Of a stretch of DNA of 64,000 nucleotides, positions 34,898 through 46,560 are shown piece after piece. This DNA is from Paralvinella palmiformis (taxonomy: Eukaryota > Annelida > Polychaeta > Terebellida > Alvinellidae). The stretch spans positions 912,501 through 976,500 of the forward strand of contig JAODUP010000184.1 of NCBI GenBank assembly GCA_025642065.1, written 5' to 3'. Below the pieces are notes generated by a model. It saw nothing but the letters and a program-made list of their open reading frames with translations, made no database searches and was not told the DNA's origin. The position numbers were made by a program, and so were the translations under genes. Position 1 is the first letter of the stretch. Each line of letters begins with the position of its first letter.

Positions 34898-37800
34898 ATA
34901 ACACATGCAGATTCAAGTCCTTAATAAAGGAAATAACATACTTGATTCTCCGAGTGTTTAATATGTCAAAGGTTAGTACTGTGACATCATTTAGATGAAC
35001 CCAGGGACTACCTGATGAAATTACTTTGAACCGATTCCAGTTTCTTTACATTAATTCCATCAAACCCATACAGTAACATAGACATATATATTGGACGTGT
35101 TCAATTTAGGGTAGTCACTCCAATTTGTGGAAAAGGGTTACTGGAGCAGGTCAAACATTATCTCCTGAAAGTGTTATTCTTTAGTCTATGACAAAGTTCT
35201 AGGTAACTGATCTTGCAAGTGTATTTCAGATGCTCCTGCTAGTAAACATGATTTATTAAATTTACATCATCATCATATAAATTGCAAGCATTACCAAAAA
35301 AACATGGAAAACAAAAGTTACCAATAAATGAAAAATATTTTAAAATGTATATCCTTCTAAGGCAGATCTTAAAATATTTTAATTAATATTACCTGACCAC
35401 TGGTATGGCACCGAGACAATTGCCTTCAACATATCATCCCAAACATCCTTGCGTATTGAGAGTAATATAATCTGCGCAATATTTCCGCCGATGAAGATGT
35501 CCATAGCAAACACAACCAAGTAGCTACCGACCAGAGCACAACAGACAATGTTCAACTGAAAGCAAACAATATAATTATTACTGATGACATATACAGCAAA
35601 GAAAATTTTATTTTCCAGCAAGACTTTTCCAGGACAGAATTACCATTTTTCAGGACAAGTTTACAAGATTTAAATCTAATAGATCAAGATAAGTTCGAAA
35701 AACCATATCATATTTATTCAATGTATGATCGTTTATTAACAATTTTATGGTACAGCCTCATCCTCATCCCTTCTAGTTGTCTGATTCACCCACTTTTATT
35801 TAAATTTTAACTAAAAAGGGATATCAAGACTATGTACCAGAACTCTTTTATTTCTACAATTGAAGTTTTTGTTCTAAGTGAATTATTTTCACAGGCAATA
35901 CTATTTTCAGGATATTTCCAAGATATTTCTTGATTTTATCAAATTCAGGACATTTATAGGACCTGAAAAATGTATTTATTATTTTCCAGGTTTTCCACGA
36001 TGTCTGATGACACCAGAAAAGAGAGAAGAAAAAATAAACCGGATGGATAATAATTGATATCGTTATTGCATTGACACATCTGGATTTGTTTGTTTTTGAC
36101 CTCGTGGACCACAAAACGGAGATAACACAGTGAGCATAAACACTCAGTTTTGTCAAAACTCAATTTTTGTTTCGTATATAGAACTGACCGAAATGGCATT
36201 TATTTTATGTGGCTGGCTGCTTCAAATGAGGGAGATGCATATGGTCTATAGTTTCACCATGAAGACTAATTCTAAACAAATTTACAACAGATGGCATATT
36301 CGGCGGAGAAATCCTTGCTAGTCATCTGGTTGGATGAAAAACTCTTCCTACCATAATTCCCCGGCTGGGATTCGAACCTCCGACCTCCCGCACAGCATGA
36401 CCACGAGTAAGAAAGGCCCATACTCTAACCCACAAAGCCATAGAGGTGATAGATTTTTGTTTTGTTTTGTGACCCATGGACCTCAAAACAGGGAAAGCAT
36501 AAACACTTATTTCCAGTACGGTCATTTACAAAATGAGCATCTGTAACCTTCCGACGCCTCTTCGCTCGTAGATAATCAGTACACAATCATGAAGCCAAAA
36601 TATCTTGAAGGTGGTCACCTTCAGAGTGTCTTAAGTTTGTCGACAATTTCTGATGGTCCACTGTGATTAAGCGAGATAATGTACCGTGTATTGTGGGCAG
36701 CCACCCATGATGTCAAAAGCCAAGAAATTAATCTTCAAATTTTCCTAAAAGATATCAAATCTTGAACAGGAAATGATGTTTGGATGATTTATGGTCACTT
36801 TTGTGCACATGGTAGGCTAATTGGACCAAGCGACCTCAAAAGGTAATGAGGCAGAGTGAAAGATGAAACACCTGTCAGACATGCCCACACCTAAAGTTTG
36901 TACACAAGAGGTTTAGATCTGTGGTTGATCAGGAGATGAAGCCATGACCCTCAATTCAAATGCCACAAATCAATTAACAGGTTCTACCTTATTTATGAAT
37001 ATGCAAATAATATGAAATGGTGGTTACTTATTGGGTCTTAATTCTGTCATAACATACTAGGAATGTTTCAGTCACGATTCAGTATCAGATATAAAGGATG
37101 ACCAGTTAACATGATATCTATTCTCAGGTGACCTCATCGGATCCTACTACTAATGTCAACAGGAGAGACAATACCAATTCAGTTATCTCTGGAGACATCT
37201 AGAAGTGCAAATTTCTAACCACAGGTGTCACCGCAAAACTGTCCATCGGTAAGTTTACTAATATATTTAGATGGCAGTAAGTGCTCACACAAACTGTGTG
37301 AGATTTACTCGAGACATCGTCTTGTTTGGGGTGATCCAATGATATGTTAGTCATGTGTAATGAACCAAAATGTGACATTCTGCCCATTGGCACGCTCGTA
37401 TATATGTTTTAAAACACTGCGGTTCAAATGCCAGTTCCACAGAGTTCACGAGTGACAATCAATCATCCCAACATCACTTCACATTACCGATCCACGTTTC
37501 TCGTCATTCCGCGCCACCGTAAAATAAAATTAATTATTTCAGTATCCATGTACCATTATTGATAAAGTATAGATTATTTAATGTTTCGTTTCTATCTCCC
37601 TGTACTACCAGTAGAATGATCTATCCGCTAAAACAAACTGGTCAACAATTACTTCGATACCTTCATCACTCTCGCTCACTCATTCGTTCACTCACTTTCT
37701 CCCTCCCTCCATCACGCACATTGTTCAACTGAACTAATATAGAAATCTGACAAAGTGAAATGTTGATGGTATAAAGTAATGACCTTACCATTTTGGTAAA

Positions 37801-37949
37801 GGCCAATAACAAGGTCGGTAATATTAGGACAGCTGTACCAAAGGCCAGGCCGTAGTTCAGTGGCATGTGCCACCAATCCAATTCTCCTTCAATATAGATT
37901 AGGTAAATACATGTAGTATTATGGTCAACAGGTTTACTATAAGGGTATG

Positions 37950-37986
<37 letters not shown>

Positions 37987-40900
37987 GAGAGAGAGAGAGA
38001 GAGAGAGATACAGTGAGATAATGCATAAAACAAGACAAAGAAATAGATAGAAAGAGATAGAGATATTATGACTAATTAAGTCATCAATTTATTGATCATC
38101 ACACAGTTATAAAGTTTCATAAACTAATATAATATTGGAAACGAAAATGTTGGAAGTCCAATACTTATAATGAAGGCACTCTTCTTGATAGATAGTAAAC
38201 CACACACACACACACACAGACATACACACACAGATGATGATGATGGGTGTTTTGTACACATGGTAGGCTAAATGGGCTGAGTGACGCCCAAAGATAATGG
38301 AGTAAAGTCAAAGATGAAACACCTCTCCAGATATACCCATGCCAAGATTCGAGCACGGGTGGTAGTGATCTGTGGTCCAACACACTACTGTTAGACCACA
38401 GAAGCACCTACATACACACACACACACACACACAAAGGATAGGACCCTGTGTCAGGGTCCATAAACCGTTGCATTATGCACGTACCTAGAGGTGTAAGGT
38501 TGAAAACTATACTGGCGACGAGATAACCTCCAACAAATCCAGCAATGAGTACAGATACCACCGGAATACCTTTATAATACCACAACAGTAACCAACTGAT
38601 ACCACCAATGGTACCTCCCATGATTGCTACCAGCATCACCACTGTAGGGAAGGAAAAATGTAACGTAAAAACGCATGCATAATTTATCTATGTATGTTGT
38701 TTGTTAGTGTGTACCTAAATTGTGTGCATATGGTGGGAGTGTATACATGCATAGATGTATCAGTGCAGTCATATTGTACTTCTCTTGGATTGTACTGTAC
38801 ATGTTTTAATTGAATACTATTTTATTCCTTAATGCAAGTTTTACTTAATTTATTGTGATCAGTTTAGTATTACGTGTAACCTTATTCTAATGTTGATGAT
38901 CGTTGCTCTATAATATGACGTGCATCAACAATCGTACATTATATAACATGAATTAATTAGACGACGGTGTTCACTGTAGATTATAATGTTCTCTTTAAAT
39001 CTAATATTTTTGCGTAAGTCTCTTAACAGAACTCGGCCTCGTGTACCAACCAACGTCTGGAACTTGTAGGCAAATAATGCTTCAGCAGGTATGGCCAATG
39101 AGCAAAATATTCATGGGGCTTATGAATATTTGTATAGCAGTCATTAGGAAATGAGTATATTATTTCATGTCATACATTTTAAACCAACAAGTCTAGCAAA
39201 ATTGACACCTTTTAATTGAAAATAAATAAATTATGGACGTTTTTTGTTCAATTGTGTATTTTCTTCTATAACGTCACACTGACAACACTCACTGATGTAT
39301 GTATGTGTGTATGTGTGTGTGTTTGTTATTGTTGTTTAGGGGGATTCCACTGACATACATACACACAATAGGTAATACAATAACAATAATTTGTATTCTA
39401 TCCTAATAAAGACACAAACTACTCACTTGACATACTGAGTTCTGTATATCTTGTGGTCAATACGTAACACACGAGGAGTAATCCAAGGAAACCAAATATG
39501 AACATCTCTAAAGAAGAGATAGAAGATTATAATAAAATAACACTGTTGATCCAGAATAATCCATTCTCATATAACATGGATACAGATATAATGGATCTGG
39601 ATCATCGACCCACAAATTTGTGGGCTCCACATTTGAGAAATCTGCCAAAATGGACTCACAACCATGAATTTCTATGCAGTGGCTGTAATACTAAAATTTT
39701 ATTTTCATAGTTTGTGCATGATAAACTGGAAACATTGTGATTACATATGTGCTAACCATATCTGTATAATATAACACATTTTATGCTTAGAAGTAAGACT
39801 TAAAAAGGCCAACTTTGTTTAATTAGTAATTATTATCAATAATAATAATAATAATTTAGATACAGCAAAATGTCCATACTCTGAAAACTGAAGGGCAATC
39901 TGCGCTGAATGTTATATGATAATGATCAATTCTCGGATATTAACTTTATTTTATTTTTCCAATTATAAATAATTAAAAAGATAAATATCCCCATTTAGAT
40001 ATATTTGAAATTAGCTTATAAATCCCATTGATATTTTATTGGTATATAACGAGCTATTGATCACCTGTTTTAAAAAAGTGATGTCCAAGGAAGCATATGA
40101 AAACACCAGTTATACCAAGTAATATTACGACGATCAGAGCAAAAGCATGGTCTGAAAAGATATCAAAACTTTGTGATCATACGAACCAAAATGTGAAGAC
40201 AAATGCTGAAACGGCAATCACTGGAATGTCATAATCTTTCCAATTGTTTATTCCACAAAATTTAGTTCCAAAAGCCAAACGATATGCCCTAAAAGATATA
40301 TATACTCACAACTATCTATGTCAGTACAATGTATCTGGTTACCATGACAGCCATAACAAGTAATTGGAATATAGGCAGCGGATAGATTCCCAGTTTTTTG
40401 GTACTTTTCTGTGACGATCACGTTGTATATGACGCCTTTGTTTGTAAAAGCGGCGAATCCCTGCTCGGTCCTATCCGTCGCACTAAAAGTATGCATCTGT
40501 AAATGATGATGAAATACATCTGATGGGTAATACATAATAATAGTAACTGAAAATACTCTGTGAAGAGATTACAGAGTGACACTGTAGTGTTTGCCATAAA
40601 TAACTGACACATAGCAACTTACTATTTTTACACTCATAAGAACTCGACTCCAGTCAATTTTAGATTCACAGAATAAAACCCCCCTTGTAGTTTTAGTCAA
40701 TAACAACGAAACTTGGAATATATTTTCAGAATACCAGTAAAATGCCATTCATAATCTCTCTCTCTCTTTGTGTGTGTATACATTTATCACCAGATCAAAA
40801 CAAAGTTTAGACTTTGAGTGGATGGCAGCAGGAAATCTTTTCCCTCCAGCACACGTTTCTCATAATTTCTAACTGAGACTCCTCAATTTAGGAAGTTCAA

Positions 40901-43900
40901 TAATCTTAACTCAGTAAACCTTTCTATCTTCGTATAAATTCTAACTGGAATCCTAAAGCAATTAATACAAACAGAAAAAAGGAACAGATTGCTTAAATAT
41001 ATCATAACGTATCCATCATTTCGCTGGTGTACTGTTACTGCAACGTTATGATATTGCTGAATTAGGCTCAAGAGTCAAATAAATGACTGATTCGATTCAA
41101 ATTATTGTCAATCATGCTGTGATAGGTACAAAACTTCCAACCTTTTTGCCAGTTTTCTTGATAGCTTCAGTCCTAAGCATCCCTTCAATGGCACGGAATG
41201 TATTATTCTCACCAGAATCTATATGATCTTGGTATACGGCATACTGCAACGAGCGGTGTAACTGGACATCGCAATTGATGCTTGTTGGCCGTCCTTGCTG
41301 CGCATATTGAAACTGCACCAAGTTGACTGTCTGTTTGTAAGTGACGTGTAAGTTGGGATCCAGCTTCAGAGGGAATTCCATATTGCATCCACCGGGAATT
41401 GGAACTGGAAATGTATTCGGGGACAACATAACAATTAACATATTTCTTTTTATATACCCATACAGGACACAGTGCCATCTAGCCATAATGTTTGTGCCAA
41501 CAATCATTAATAGTGCCTCATTCTAATTTTAGTCTCATATATTCTACATACCACCAGTTCGTCAAGCTAGAAACATAACCACTATCAGGTTAAAACAGGC
41601 TGTAAAATAAATCATTATTAATTATTAACAGTTTACCAAAGCTGTATGCTGAGTTAAATATTAACGTGCACTAGAAACAATCCAGTATGTGATAATCTTC
41701 AGGATCTCGATGATTCAGTCGCATAACTGAAGTGATACTGAGAAGTATATCTCTTCATTGGGAGTTGATAACATTTAATCAGTCTCCCGCTTAATTCAAG
41801 TTACACAATGCAAGAGGAGGGCATCTCTATGGCCAAACTGGTAGTATAGTCAGGCACAGACCTCCAGCACCTTGATTCAAACACCAGCAAGAAAATTTTT
41901 AAAGCATGGTTCATCTTCCACATCACCTCATTACCTTTTAAGATTAAAATTGCTCAGCTTGTTTAGTCTACGATGTGCCCAAAAGAGGCTGTAAAAGGCC
42001 AACATTTCAATTTTTACATTTAAATGCTAAACTTCCGAGCAATACACGTTTCTATCCTCGATCCATATGAGGTGAAGGAATAACAGACTCCTAACATATA
42101 ATAATGGGGCTTATATTATTAATATGTATGGAAACAAGTTATTGTTATACCTGTATCGAGCTCACATGTTCATACATTAAACAATAGAAACAAGCTAATC
42201 ACATCCAGGAAACTGCAAATTGTAAAATAAAGAAGCCTCTTTTGATGAAATTTATGATGCTATAATATATGAGTGAGTAAGTGGCTTGTTTAGCCTCAAC
42301 ACTGGTGAGACCTGGAATATGTGACTGAGAGGAAAACAGGTAATAATAATAATAATGTTTTATATAGCATTTTAATAAACTTGAGTTGCTCTAACAGTCT
42401 AAGGCAGTTTACATTGAGAACAAAATTAAAACATGTTCTGATTCACATGACCCAGAGATATTTTATACATAAACATGTCGGTTCATAAGTATTATAAAGA
42501 AATAAGTTTAAATAAGTGTATTTTAAGAACCTTGGTAAAACCAGTATTGGCACCATACAAACTATATGAGTACAGTGCATAAAGTGCCCCCTAACATGAC
42601 ATTACTTACGTAAACTTTAATTTATGTGATATAATAACTCGACCCAAAGAGCACGCATCACTGTAAACACCCAAAACTCAGATCTTAACCTACTCCGTAA
42701 CTTACCTCCTTCATTATACAGGGATGCCAAAACTAAGGGTGCGGAAACTGTTGGACGAGTGTCCATGAGTTGCCTGTCACATACCAATCAAATTGGGTCG
42801 CTGTATGTTTGGGTATGGTCACTACTCCTACATCTCTACCTGTTACCGACATACTTTCAGTATGCTGTGGAGTGAACGATAAAGTGATGCGATGTCTGTA
42901 GGTGTGCACTTGGAATATGATAAATCCTGTGTCTGATCTGATGGAACCGAGTTCAAATCTCGTCATCTGTCCTGGGATAATATTAACATACTTGACTTGA
43001 CTGGGATGGATAAGAACGGTTTTCACTGAAAACAGAGAAGACACACGAGTGTACAGCACAGACAGGAATGAATACTCCGGAGACGGGATGTGTTCATCCT
43101 TCAACACTCAATCCTTCAGATCTGATCACAACCCAACTTAGTTAGTATCCACATCCAGACCTTGTATTAGCCTTTTTAGTTTATTATGTTTTAATCGCAA
43201 GACAAACCACTTCCTCTAAGTTGTGCTGTTGTGATACCAATTAATCCTGTCTTTCATGAAACTCATCCAGCACATAAATATATATATATAAAACGGGTGT
43301 GTATATGTTTGCATGTGTGTGTTTGTGAGACAAAAGTATTATTAGCTGTCCTTAAAAACTAAGCCAAATTACCCTCTTCATTAACCTATTAATGGCCCAT
43401 TTAACCTACCATGTGCACAAAAGTGGCCACTTATTGAACTAAACCTCCATTTTGGGCTAAACTCATTTTTAGGCACAATTCACCACTAACTGATTAAATA
43501 AAGCACAGTAAATGTAAATTAAACATTTATTATCCATATTAAGTGCACAAATAACAGTACACTACACAAAACAATTTAACAAAAGTGTTTTGTGAGTCTA
43601 ATAGAAAGAAACAAGCTTGACTGTTTTCTCCAGACCCAACCTGTTATGTAGCTTGGTCTGGATAGCACCAAAGTTGGAGAAAATCCTCTCAATTGAGGCT
43701 GAAGTTGATGGAAGACGGAGCATCATAATGGCTAGATCACAATTCACATAGACCAGGATTCACACCCTTACTTGTTTTCTTGACGCATGTCCACCACACA
43801 CCTGGTTTCAGCTTCCCAAAACACTACTGTCATGAAATAAAGACTTAAGGAATGGCTCTTTCTCAGCCTGAAAACTGCAGAGATGGGCCATGAGATCAGG

Positions 43901-45321
43901 ATCCTTTGCTAGGAGTAGCTCATGGGCCACCTGGACCTTAGATTGGAGTTTAGCAGGTGGAGGCAGACATGCAATGTCATCATGATCACTGTCTGGTTGT
44001 GGTACTGGACGTTTCAAACCAGAAGATGTGATCACAGGTGTAGCCTTAAGCTTCGGACACTGCTTGATGTGTGCACATCGATGTTCAATCTTACTACTGC
44101 ACTGTTCCCTACACTCAATGGACTTGGATTTAATCCCATCCAAGGTTTGGAGAAGAAAAAAACCCATCTGCACTCACCCTTAATATTGGCCATATTTGAT
44201 AACTCTGTTAACTGCAGCAAACTATTAAGAACTTAGCCAGTGTATATATTACTTTGAGAGACAATGAGATTATAATCTTCATTTTTCCCCTCTTTATATC
44301 CTTTCAGTTGTATGGAAGCCACATATGAAATTAACCATGTGCAACCCTTTCACATGGGAATGTTACAAGATGGATTCATAGAAGCCAGTTTGTGCAATTT
44401 TCCCTTATATGACCTTACCTAAAATTGCCAAATAATTTTAGCAGACACCTGATGATTAAGTGAAGCCATTGGCATTGCATGGTCAACCAAAGTAAATTTG
44501 TATACCATCACTTTCTAGTTATCCAATTGTTGAATACATCAGTTCACCTCCTGGGCTTCAGAAGCTCAACCAATCATAGAACGGATCAATTGGTTCAGGC
44601 CACCAACAAATCATAACATCTTACATAATTACTACAGTCTGATACTGATAGTGTCAAAATTGTTTCCACCAACAGCATAATATCTCAAATATTGGATTAT
44701 GTTGATTGGTGCACATTGTCAGCATCTTAACATATTAAATATGCATACCATTCAAACAACTACTTTTCATACGTATAAATTATATAAATTTGTGAGTCAA
44801 ATATGAATATACTGTATTCTGAGAAAACCCCAGTTTAACCTGGGTTAAACTAGTAAAACCTAAGTTAAATTCCAACCCTGTTATGTAACCTTGTGTAGTT
44901 TCTGAACGCACGTCTACATGCATGACTTCTATGTCCAGATCTCTGTCTTCTGAGATTATATTAAATTTATCACGACTGAAGTCTGGAGGTAGGTGTAGAT
45001 CTAGACTCTAGTTCTTGTGACTTATCTCATTATCTGTGACTCGTCATCAAAACGGATTGGTTGTTGAATAAGGATTTATCATGTAATGTAAAATCGGATA
45101 TACAAAATAAAAGTACACAAGAGTAATAATTACGACCAACCATTATGATTAGATTTTTTTATTATCATTATTATTTATAAATAGATTAAAAAATTAAAAT
45201 ATTTACCATTTTTATCACACTGACATAATGATGCACACTTCGTCAAGATCAGAACAATCATCAGTAGTTGTGGAAAGACACATGAACACCATTTTCTGAA
45301 CCGAAGATCCTCACGCGACAT
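31014..45321 (-). CDS. TM7SF3: TM7SF3 orthologue, seven-transmembrane protein (10 exons)
   Basis: Exons in order: 45207-45321, 42706-43025, 41142-41404, 40310-40496, 40065-40151, 39427-39507, 38486-38641, 37789-37886, 35393-35555, 31014-31321. They total 1778 nt, one short of 593 codons, and the deficit is in exon 2. Layout: signal peptide, a ~260-residue extracellular part, seven transmembrane helices (~297-515), then an acidic cytoplasmic tail ending EEDRGTR. Helices 3-7 show the TM7SF3/DUF4203-type pattern: IMGGTIGGISWLLLW, GIPVVSVLIAGFVGGYLVAS, LAFTKM joined to LNIVCCALVGSYLVVF, and FILFTLWFLLAVGG. Length fits the animal family (about 570). Known family members are poorly characterised membrane proteins linked to stress and cell-survival responses. 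The introns hold two hAT elements and several SINEs. Identification rests on pattern recall. Confidence 0.85.
31405..33553 (-). mobile_element. hAT-like transposon in TM7SF3 intron 9
   Basis: Terminal inverted repeats: CAGTGTGTGAAACTAAC at 31405, and on the other strand CAGTGTTCGACATTAAT ending at 33553. Subterminal inverted blocks GACCTGCCGGTCTAGT occur at both ends. The 8-bp flank TATATATA is the same on both sides but lies in AT repeats, so the duplication is weak evidence. Inside, the minus strand holds decayed protein (HFKDIPENSDVKIDYALT, EWDMIK-like) and an acidic DNEDHSKSEEE stretch, consistent with a dead transposase. Confidence 0.7.
33554..35392. other. TM7SF3 intron 9 remainder
   Basis: It holds (AT)n and (GA)n at 34408-34452. 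A 144-codon minus-strand frame at 33925-34359 has beta-strand-like text (CVTVGTTSYVVITITR), but its C-terminal end matches a tRNA-SINE B-box (GFESRSH), so it is doubtful as a gene. No other gene seen. Confidence 0.4.
34741..34895 (-). repeat. hairpin repeat copy 4
   Basis: Starts and ends in (AT)n. On the minus strand it has the same half-inverted arrangement as the copy at 11529: one half matches 2862-2910 in one direction, the other half 2911-2960 in the other. Confidence 0.65.
35393..35555 (-). CDS. TM7SF3: TM7SF3 exon 9 (TM6)
   Basis: Acceptor GCTTTCAG, phase 0. Encodes LNIVCCALVGSYLVVFAMDI and IGGNIAQIILLSIRKD. Donor CAG|GTAATA, phase 1, joins exon 10 in frame. Confidence 0.9.
36085..36515. 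repeat. diverged direct repeat flanking a SINE
   Basis: 36085-36155 and 36453-36515 both read TTGTTT..GTGGACC..CAAAAC..AGCATAAACACT. The SINE C head lies between them. This may be the 5' portion of the SINE present twice. Confidence 0.5.
36322..36450 (-). mobile_element. SINE family C, 5' part
   Basis: Minus strand: A-box GGCTTTGTGGGTTAGAG, B-box GGAGGTTCGAATCCC, then the family C mark GTTTTTCATCCAACC. The 3' part is missing. Confidence 0.8.
36589..36750 (-). mobile_element. SINE family B fragment
   Basis: Body blocks AAGCCAAAATATCTTGAAGG, GGTGGTCACC, AGTGT, CAGCCACCCATGATGTC and GAAATTAATC match the copy at 18197. No tRNA head. Confidence 0.7.
36772..36905 (-). mobile_element. SINE family A fragment
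   Basis: Minus-strand body and tail (GTGCACATGGTAGGCTAATT on the plus strand), diverged and lacking most of the head. Third SINE in a 600-bp cluster in intron 8. Confidence 0.75.
37789..37886 (-). CDS. TM7SF3: TM7SF3 exon 8 (TM5)
   Basis: Acceptor TATTGAAG, phase 1. Encodes ELDWWHMPLNYGLAFG, AVLILPTLLLAFTKM. Donor ATG|GTAAGG, phase 0. Confidence 0.88.
37953..38010. repeat. (AT)n-(GA)n microsatellite
   Basis: AT run to 37982 followed by a GA run, in intron 7. Confidence 0.9.
38233..38409 (-). mobile_element. SINE family A
   Basis: Near full copy in intron 7: the GAT/ATC tail is at the left, the tRNA head at the right. (AC)n tracts lie on both sides. Confidence 0.88.
38486..38641 (-). CDS. 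TM7SF3: TM7SF3 exon 7 (TM3-TM4)
   Basis: Acceptor TTCCCTACAG, phase 1. Encodes two helices, VMLVAIMGGTIGGISWLLLW and GIPVVSVLIAGFVGGYLVAS, then NLTPL. Donor CTAG|GTACGT, phase 1. The glycine-rich helix text is the most family-typical part. Confidence 0.92.
39427..39507 (-). CDS. TM7SF3: TM7SF3 exon 6 (TM2)
   Basis: Acceptor TTCTTTAG, phase 1. Encodes MFIFGFLGLLLVCYVLTTRY. Donor CAA|GTGAGT, phase 1. Confidence 0.9.
40065..40151 (-). CDS. TM7SF3: TM7SF3 exon 5 (TM1)
   Basis: Acceptor CTTTTCAG, phase 1. Encodes HAFALIVVILLGITGVFICF, LGHHFFKT. Donor CAG|GTGATC, phase 1. Confidence 0.9.
40310..40496 (-). CDS. TM7SF3: TM7SF3 exon 4 (extracellular)
   Basis: Acceptor CATTTACAG, phase 0. Encodes MHTFSATDRTEQGFAAFTNK, then a Cys-rich end CYGCHGNQIHC. 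Donor GTT|GTGAGT, phase 1. Confidence 0.88.
41142..41404 (-). CDS. TM7SF3: TM7SF3 exon 3 (extracellular)
   Basis: Acceptor ATTTCCAG, phase 1. Encodes PIPGGCNMEFPLKLDPNLHV through EAIKKTGKK. Donor AAG|GTTGGA, phase 0. The frame stays open for 15 codons past the donor. Confidence 0.88.
41824..42007 (+). mobile_element. SINE family A, strongly diverged
   Basis: CTATGGCCAAACTGGTAG head, degraded B-box, TTCATCTTCCACATCACCTC and a CTACGATGTGCCCAAAAG body. Old copy. Confidence 0.7.
42340..42550 (-). mobile_element. CR1/L2-like LINE 3' end fragment
   Basis: Starts with (AAT)n, then the 3' UTR block TTTTATATAGCATTTTAATA and AACTTGAGTTGCTCTAACAG, then a C-terminal remnant near 42510 (LKIHLFKLIS on the minus strand). 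Same general type as 15429-16065. Confidence 0.65.
42706..43025 (-). CDS. TM7SF3: TM7SF3 exon 2, with a one-base frameshift
   Basis: Acceptor CTGTTTTCAG, phase 1. The frame VKTVLIHPSQVKYVNIIPGQ continues to HTATQFDWYV and would then reach TAG at 42733-42735. In the next frame the text resumes as QLMDTRPTVSAPLVLASLYN and meets a strong donor GGAG|GTAAGT in the phase 1 needed for exon 3. Exactly one base is missing near 42770-42790. This is either a sequencing or assembly error or a real disabling allele. Confidence 0.8.
43393..43428 (+). mobile_element. SINE family A, short piece
   Basis: Only GGCCCATTTAACCTACCATG and GTGCACAAAAGTGGCC remain. Confidence 0.6.
43598..43755 (-). pseudogene. hAT transposase C-terminal dimerisation domain
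   Basis: The minus-strand frame reads LVYVNCDLAIMMLRLPSTSA, SIERIFSNFGAIQTKLHNRL, GLEKTVKLV and stop. SxERxFS..G.I..K..NRL is the hAT family signature. Confidence 0.88.
43808..44173 (-). pseudogene. hAT transposase N-terminal/linker remnant
   Basis: A 121-codon frame with CREQCSSKIEHRCAHIKQC, SGLKRPVPQPDSDHDD, PPPAKLQSKVQ. The order (Cys/His cluster, then a Pro/Asp linker with PPPAK) fits the region between a BED finger and the catalytic domain. The catalytic part is absent, so the element is internally deleted. Confidence 0.5.
45207..45321 (-). CDS. TM7SF3: TM7SF3 exon 1 (start and signal peptide)
   Basis: ATG at 45319-45321 with an in-frame TAG seven codons upstream. Encodes MSREDLRFRKW, then a hydrophobic signal core PQLLMIVLILTKCASLC. 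Donor AATG|GTAAAT, phase 1. Confidence 0.85.
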
Positions 45322-46319
45322 AGTTATTCCATTAAGACTCTAGATCTATAAGTACCGACAGTTGTTGTGAAGTTAAAACAATTAATTGTCGACATTGATT
45401 GACTCCAGAACTGAAGTTATTAAGTCATGTGAGGAACTCTCTTTTTACCCGGAAACAAAACAAATGCACGTTTGAGCCTCCGTAGAAGAGCTATAATAAC
45501 ATATAAACATCCCACTGCTTCATATGAAGGTAAGCCACCTATATACGTACGTAAACCTCGGCCCATGGAGGCCTCGGCTCCGTGAAATAAAGGAGACTTC
45601 AGTCCGTGTCAAATATTGAACGGGTGACACGTGAAAGACGTGTTTGTTTAAGATAAATTTATGAATTCATAGATAAATGTGTAACTTCTGGCACGGTCAG
45701 CAATCTTTGAGCAGATAAGTTAACGGACGAGCACTATATATATAGTGAGGACATCTTGCGTAAAAGTAGATTTATTATTAATGTTGACCAAGACCACACA
45801 CCATATATATATATTACACTATATGTATAATCAGGTAATATGTATATTACCTGAAATATTCATATCTATATACCACACATTCATTTAAATATAATATATG
45901 TAAACATACTTCTGAACGGTGACTTTTGTACCATACAACAGTGCACAAGCGTGGAAAAGCTGCTGTGCCTCATATCCTCACTCTCGGGTGTAAATTTCTG
46001 AACTTTGCAGATTGCAATGATGACGCTTCATGATCAGTTTGTTATCTGAGACGAGGCGCCCTTAGATTGGAACTAATGACGCCTCATCGCGTTGCCTTAA
46101 CCGCGTGTACTTTATACTCGTGCGTCTTTCAAACTTAGTATAACATTGTAAATCTGACAAGTCTGATTGGCTAATTGCGTGTTAAACAGGAAATCTGAAA
46201 TCCTGATTTGTTTTTGATGCAATTGCAGTATATGATATGTTTTGTGTGTGTACAACTTATTTTAGTGCTTGAGGGACCAAACTAAAGTTATGGACATTAT
46301 GGAAATAATTTAAAACCGA
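45322..46319. other. intergenic, TM7SF3 promoter side
   Basis: No TATA box stands out near the TM7SF3 start. At 45800-45860 lies copy 5 of the hairpin repeat, with perfect 10-base arms at 45832-45853. No gene seen. Confidence 0.4.
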
Positions 46320-46560
46320 AAATGGACAGTGGTTGGTCACATCAGGCGCAGAACGAATAATAGATGGAGTGTAGCACTGACATCGAGGAAGGCAACACGA
46401 AAAAGGTGGAGAGATGAACTACAACAGTACTGGGGCCATGTGAATTGGTGTATGAGAGCAAGAAACAGAGACCTCTGGAGGCAACGCGCTAAGGCTTTCG
46501 TCCTGCAGTGGACTGATCATGGCTGAAGATGATGACGACGATGAAGTTTAATTAGTAGCC
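46320..46560 (+). mobile_element. RTE-like LINE C-terminal fragment
   Basis: Frame 46329-46526 reads VGHIRRRTNNRWSVALTS, then KRWRDELQQYWGHVNW, ARNRDLWRQRAKAFVLQWT and stop: the GH..R..D.RW...WRD...R..W...EAFV.QW ending of an RTE-type reverse transcriptase. It is followed by GATGATGACGACGATG, a short-repeat tail. 5' truncated. Confidence 0.75.

Larger units (their letters stand above)
43598..44880 (-). mobile_element. decayed hAT transposon in TM7SF3 intron 1
   Basis: One terminal repeat is visible on the minus strand, starting at 44880: CAGGGTTGGAATTTAAC, the hAT CAGGG type. Internal frames follow, ending in the hAT dimerisation domain at 43598-43755. The other terminus was not found. The lower limit given is the transposase stop, so the element probably extends further down. 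Confidence 0.7.

Noticed and set aside
42775..42790. Micro-intron GTATGTGACAG in TM7SF3 exon 2
   Set aside because: Eleven bases is far below any spliceable size. A one-base error or mutation explains the frame change better.
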